DNA of 35,959 bases from an uncultured Eubacterium sp. (lineage in GTDB: Bacteria > Bacillota > Clostridia > Lachnospirales > Lachnospiraceae). A program made the position numbers and the translations under genes. The notes under the pieces were generated by a model. The model was not told the DNA's origin, ran no database searches, and saw only the letters and a list, made by a program, of their open reading frames with translations. The stretch lies in contig CANRTU010000046.1 in assembly GCA_947642745.1 (NCBI GenBank), positions 1 through 35,959 of the forward strand. The letters are read 5' to 3'. Below are positions 32,659-35,959 of the stretch, one piece after another. Within the stretch, counting starts at the first letter, position 1, and every line of letters starts with the position of its first letter.

Positions 32659-33600
32659 TTACTCAATATACCTGATAAATCCCTGATCCGTTTCCACAAG
32701 TCCCAGAAAAACAGGCTCCTCCCCGGACTCTTCCAGATACTCTGCGGCTTTGTCCGCATTTTCCTCTGAAACTATGAAAAGCATCCCGATACCCATATTA
32801 AAAGACTGCCTCATCTGCTGGTTATCTATATTCCCGTCTTTGTGAAGCATCTGATATAATGGCGGGATTGAATCCGGCCTGCGTTTTATGACCGCACCGC
32901 AGGTTTCATGCAGTAACAGATGCAATGCCCGGTCAAATCCGCCGTGTGCCACCTGCACACACGATTTTATTTCTATATTTTTTTCCAGCAGATGTTCCAC
33001 ACAGCCACAGTACATCCTTGTAGGACGCAGCAACTCGTCGCCCAGGGTCGCTCCCAGGGTGTCATAAAAAATTTCCATGGTGGATTTTGACAGAAACAAC
33101 TGTTTTCTGGCTGTTACATATCCGTTATTATGTAATCCATCCGACGCCAGTCCGATAATTACATCCCCGTCTTTAAGCTGGGCGCTTCCTATCCTCTTCT
33201 TACAATCCAGAATTCCCACAATAAATCCAGCCAGTTCATACTGGTCAAATGCGTATTTGTCAGGCAGTTCCAGTATTTCACTTCCCGCAAACTGAATACC
33301 GGCCTGCTGACAGCCTTCCTCAATACCGTCTTCAATAATTCTGATTTTGTCTGCTTTTGGTCTGACACAGGATATATTTGCATAAAAGAACAGCGGTTCC
33401 GCACCCATGGCAGCAATATCATTTACACAGGCTGCGACACAGTCATATCCTATTTTATCCATCTTATCCATTTCCGCCGCAATATACAGCTTTCCACTGA
33501 CGCCGTTTGTCCTGGATACCAGTGCCGGCTCTGTCATTGTACGAAAACGTTCCAGTAAGATCTCATTCTGTAACTTTTTTAACCCAAATTTTTCCCTCAA
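32659..33600 (-). CDS. PurM-like (AIR synthase-related) paralogue
   Basis: 313 residues with the two-domain PurM fold pattern: CVNDIAAMGAEPLFFY (58-73), QYELAGFIVGILD, VIIGLASDGLHNNGYVTAR, AHGGFD, and the C-terminal QSFNMGIGMLFIV. It lacks the N-terminal 25-30 residues of PurM. The DGVGTK motif has become NGVSGK (Asn32, Lys37 kept) and GGETAEMP has become GSEILELP (106-113). It is therefore probably a paralogue with another phosphotransfer or binding role, not the purine enzyme. The start is TTG at 33600 with AGGAG 8 nt upstream. The coiled-coil gene follows in the same direction. Confidence 0.75.
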   Translation of the reverse strand: MREKFGLKKLQNEILLERFRTMTEPALVSRTNGVSGKLYIAAEMDKMDKIGYDCVAACVNDIAAMGAEPLFFYANISCVRPKADKIRIIEDGIEEGCQQAGIQFAGSEILELPDKYAFDQYELAGFIVGILDCKKRIGSAQLKDGDVIIGLASDGLHNNGYVTARKQLFLSKSTMEIFYDTLGATLGDELLRPTRMYCGCVEHLLEKNIEIKSCVQVAHGGFDRALHLLLHETCGAVIKRRPDSIPPLYQMLHKDGNIDNQQMRQSFNMGIGMLFIVSEENADKAAEYLEESGEEPVFLGLVETDQGFIRYIE

Positions 33601-33906
33601 AACTCCTGCTCCTATCTATCATAAACCCATTTTGTTACAGTTTTCAGGGATTTTACCGGCTTTATCCATATTCTTCTGTCACTATGAACAATGTTGTACA
33701 TACCGTACTGAAGGGATCTTTTGCCGCAAAATCCATAAGAACGTGTCATTCTGCCAGAAATAAATGTTATGCTTTCCGGCGTTCTCCTGTATCCTGTTGA
33801 CAACCGCAGGCAGTTATTTTCCACTATTCACAGCAGCTATTCATTTTATCGTTTTGTCATCATTATAAAAAATATGATCATGATGCTTGTAACAATCCGG
33901 TCTGTA
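33601..33906. other. Intergenic stretch before the PurM-like gene
   Basis: About 306 bp between the DUF362 gene stop and the PurM-like gene start. A 70-codon GTG frame on the minus strand (33612-33824) has no ribosome site and no recognisable family, so I leave it out. An 8-bp palindrome ATGATCAT and an AT-rich run follow the DUF362 stop. I see no convincing promoter. Confidence 0.4.
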
Positions 33907-35031
33907 TTATATCTCAATTAATTCGTACTGGTCGCTGCCAAGCCCGATCTTAACGGCATGAGAAATACATGATTTCCATTCCGTATCCGGATGAGTCATA
34001 TGAAAATGATCATGTCCTTCTCCATGACTGGCATCTTCTTTAATATGATCACTCAGTATGCTTCCTTCTATTACAGGCATCCGGTTCACTGCATCCGCAC
34101 ACGCTACATCCAGCGCCACCGGATCAAACGAAGCAAACATACCTACGTCCGGAATAATCGGAATGTCATTTTCCGCATGACAGTCACAGTTCGGTGAAAC
34201 GTCACAAATGAGCGATACATGAAAATGCGGACGATCTTTGCATACCGCAAGGCTGTATTCTGCCATTTTGCAATTCAGTCTCTGGACAGAACTGCCTAAT
34301 GAAGATACAATCACATCTTTTGGACAGACAGCCAGACATCTGCCGCAGCCCACACATTTCTCATGATCAATCCGGGCTTTGCCGTTTTCAATCACCGGAG
34401 CTCCATGGGCACAGATGCGCAGACAACTGCCACAACCGATACATCCATCGGTATTTGCCACCACCGGCTTTCCATCGTTGTGCATCTCCATCTTTCCTGC
34501 CCTGGAGCCGCTTCCCATCCCAATATTTTTCAGTGCGCCGCCAAAACCAGCCATTTCATGTCCCTTAAAATGAGTCAGGCTTAAAAATACATCTGCGGAC
34601 ATAATTGCGGACCCGATTTTTGCTTCTTTTACATATTCACCGTTTATTGGAACCAGTGTTTCTTCTGTCCCTTTGAGCCCGTCACCAATCAGTACCTGAC
34701 AACCTGTGGCATAAGGAGTAAATCCATTCATGTACGCAGTCTCAATATGATCCAGAGCATTTTTCCTGCTTCCTACATACAGCGTATTACAATCCGTCAG
34801 AAAAGGTCTTCCCCCGCATTCTTTCACCAGATCCGCCATCACCTTTGCGTAATTTGGTCTCAGAAATGCCAGGTTTCCATATTCTCCGAAATGCAGTTTA
34901 ATCGCCGCATATTTGTCTTTAAAATCAATATCCCTCATCCCCGCAGTAACCATAAGCCTGCGCAGCTTCTGAAGGAGGTTCTCATTCATACTTGTCTTAA
35001 AAGAGGTATAATATACTTTTGATCTCTCCAT
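33907..35031 (-). CDS. DUF362 domain protein with two 4Fe-4S clusters
   Basis: 374 residues. The N-terminal DUF362 domain (about 1-190) has KLHFGEYGN, FLTDCNTLYVGSRKNA and SLTHFKGHEMAGFGGALKNI. A ferredoxin insert follows with CIGCGSCLRIC (Cys197, 200, 203, 207) and CVGCGRCLAVC (Cys226, 229, 232, 236), two typical 4Fe-4S motifs. The C-terminal part returns to the DUF362 fold (FASFDPVALDVACADAVN) and ends with a His-rich stretch GEGHDHFHMTH. Probably a cytoplasmic electron-transfer protein; partner unknown. AGGAG stands 8 nt before the ATG. An inverted repeat and a possible promoter lie upstream. Confidence 0.88.
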   Translation of the reverse strand: MERSKVYYTSFKTSMNENLLQKLRRLMVTAGMRDIDFKDKYAAIKLHFGEYGNLAFLRPNYAKVMADLVKECGGRPFLTDCNTLYVGSRKNALDHIETAYMNGFTPYATGCQVLIGDGLKGTEETLVPINGEYVKEAKIGSAIMSADVFLSLTHFKGHEMAGFGGALKNIGMGSGSRAGKMEMHNDGKPVVANTDGCIGCGSCLRICAHGAPVIENGKARIDHEKCVGCGRCLAVCPKDVIVSSLGSSVQRLNCKMAEYSLAVCKDRPHFHVSLICDVSPNCDCHAENDIPIIPDVGMFASFDPVALDVACADAVNRMPVIEGSILSDHIKEDASHGEGHDHFHMTHPDTEWKSCISHAVKIGLGSDQYELIEI

Positions 35032-35055
35032 CGTATCCGCTCCTTTTTCTGTACA

Positions 35056-35077
35056 GAATATTGCATGGACAATATTC
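35056..35077. repeat. Inverted repeat before the DUF362 gene (operator candidate)
   Basis: GAATATTG, 6 nt, CAATATTC: a perfect 8-bp inverted repeat 25 nt upstream of the start and downstream of the proposed -10. The position would suit a repressor site or a small RNA hairpin. Confidence 0.5.
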
Positions 35078-35103
35078 CACTAACTCTTCACTGATAACGC
35101 CTT

Positions 35104-35112
35104 ATTCTAACA
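35104..35112 (-). promoter_or_regulatory. Possible extended -10 promoter of the DUF362 gene
   Basis: On the minus strand TGTTAGAAT is an extended -10 box (TG, one base, TAGAAT). No good -35 lies at the right distance; TTGTAA is 15 nt upstream. Weak. Confidence 0.3.
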
Positions 35113-35409
35113 TATTTTTTTTCATTACAAAACCATTTCTGGAAAGAAATATTATAAATCTTTTGTAAATTTACATAATACGACAAATTTCCGTGTGCGT
35201 TACATACAGAATAATTATAAAATATACGCTGATTTTAATCCTGAGGACATTTTTCATACATTTTCCTTCGTTCTCTTATCCTGTCTGCTGTATTCCAGAA
35301 AATATGTTGCTACAGTAAATATATTGTTATAGTAAATTTTTAATCCTGCAGTGCGTTCTGTAAATATCGCTGTGTATATCGGCTAATAATGATTTTCCCC
35401 ATATCTCTA

Positions 35410-35715
35410 TCACTGACGCTGTTCCTTATATAGCTGCATCACTTCCCGTTCGGGTCTTCCATATTTTATGGCTGCTTTTCTCACCGCCTCACGTTCTGGC
35501 AGTCCTGCTTCATTCAGCGCATCTATTGTTAGCAACATTCCCTGTTGTATTCCCTGCTTCATTCCCTGTTGTATCCCTTGTTCCATTCCGGCTGTCATAT
35601 ATGCTGATCTTAACGCTTCATGTGGTTTTCCCATACGTTCCTTTGCCTCCTTCATTTGACTGTATTCTGTTTCATCAAATATATCCCTCAGTTCTTTATC
35701 ATCTTCTGCAAACAT
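35410..35715 (-). pseudogene. 3' fragment of an Rpn/PD-(D/E)XK transposase-like gene (duplicate)
   Basis: 101 codons. The product corresponds to the C-terminal third of Rpn-family (PF12784-like) nucleases: ELRDIFDETEYSQMKEAKER, then GIQQGMKQ repeats, then EAGLPEREAVRKAAIKYGRP. The N-terminal nuclease domain is missing: an in-frame stop lies five codons upstream, and no ribosome site precedes the ATG. It is probably the leftover of a tandem duplication of the neighbour's 3' end rather than a working gene. Confidence 0.7.
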
Positions 35716-35751
35716 AGCGTATATCAGCTAATATCTATTTTCCCCATATCC

Positions 35752-35959
35752 CTATGACTGGCGCTGTTCCTTATATAGCTGCATCACTTCCCGTTCCGGT
35801 TTTCCATATTTTATGGCTGCTTTTCTCACCGCCTCACGTTCTGGCAGTCCTGCTTCATTCAGCGCATCTATTGTTAGCAACATTCCCTGTTGTATTCCCT
35901 GCTTCATTCCCTGTTGTATTCCCTGCTTCATTCCCTGTTGTATCCCTTGTTCCATTCCG
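35752..35959 (-). CDS. Rpn-family recombination-promoting nuclease/putative transposase, C-terminal part (partial)
   Basis: The visible 68 codons encode the C-terminus with three GIQQGM repeats and the ending EREVMQLYKEQRQS; the gene continues beyond the right edge. Such proteins carry a PD-(D/E)XK nuclease fold in the N-terminal part and a variable repeat before the C-terminal helix. The repeat count differs from the duplicate downstream. The N-terminus, start and catalytic residues cannot be seen. Confidence 0.7.
   Translation of the reverse strand, partial: GMEQGIQQGMKQGIQQGMKQGIQQGMLLTIDALNEAGLPEREAVRKAAIKYGKPEREVMQLYKEQRQS

Larger units (their letters stand above)
35372..35959. repeat. 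Tandem duplication of a ~345-bp unit
   Basis: Two direct copies begin at about 35372 and 35717 and are nearly identical up to the GIQQGMKQ coding repeats; the second runs off the window. Each covers the 3' end of an Rpn-type gene and its downstream flank. The second copy has one more 24-bp repeat unit (eight residues GIQQGMKQ) than the first. Confidence 0.85.

Noticed and set aside
33612..33824. 70-codon minus-strand frame before the PurM-like gene
   Set aside because: GTG start without a ribosome site, no recognisable pattern and no overlap logic with its neighbours.
35372..35959. CRISPR array suggested by short repeats at the right edge
   Set aside because: The 24-bp repeats are contiguous, in frame and encode GIQQGMKQ; there are no spacers.

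Overview
The window looks like chromosome from a low-to-mid GC Clostridia, most likely a motile, spore-forming member of the Lachnospiraceae. The reasons are a BofA/YaaL (DUF2508) pair, Firmicutes-type Shine-Dalgarno sequences before almost every gene, frequent TTG starts, a Gram-positive style Tad/Flp pilus locus, and very large low-complexity proteins of the kind common in that family. No database search was possible; all family names come from motifs and remembered family features. Most genes lie on the minus strand; only the first kinase and the DUF2508 gene are on plus.

Layout. 192-833 is a small soluble histidine kinase ending in a clear terminator. 903-4158 (minus) carries a flavodoxin-SCP2 fusion, a rhomboid protease and an FHA-domain protein. 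4267-13180 (minus) is a Tad/Flp (type IVc) pilus locus, read from 13180 downwards: prepilin peptidase, TadZ/CpaE-like protein, CpaF ATPase, TadB, TadC, a 59-residue Flp pilin, a large TadE/G-like protein, a TadE-like protein with two cysteine-rich modules, a second prepilin peptidase and a small TadE-like pseudopilin. It is preceded by a good sigma-A promoter (13591-13619) and a leader of about 400 nt rich in hairpins. 13656-14353 holds BofA-family and DUF2508 genes, divergently arranged.

14369-20237 (minus) is a flagellar segment: FliS-like chaperone, flagellin, and a 1158-residue protein whose C-terminus resembles a FliK-type hook-length control domain. The last has a good sigma-28 promoter upstream, and both flagellar leaders contain GGA elements resembling CsrA sites. 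20554-27060 carries glgB and a 1474-residue TPR / disordered / degenerate AAA+ protein. 27344-35031 carries an AI-2E-family permease, a divergent aconitase-family hydratase, a coiled-coil protein, a PurM-like paralogue with altered active-site motifs and a DUF362 ferredoxin-like protein. The right edge (35372-35959) is a tandem duplication of the 3' end of an Rpn/PD-(D/E)XK transposase-like gene.

The strongest points for a second look are the hairpin-rich Tad leader, the paired His/Cys modules in the TadE-like subunit, the degenerate nucleotide-binding sites of TadZ and the giant AAA+ protein, the sigma-28-driven FliK-like giant with repeated GGA elements in its leader, and the PurM-like paralogue.
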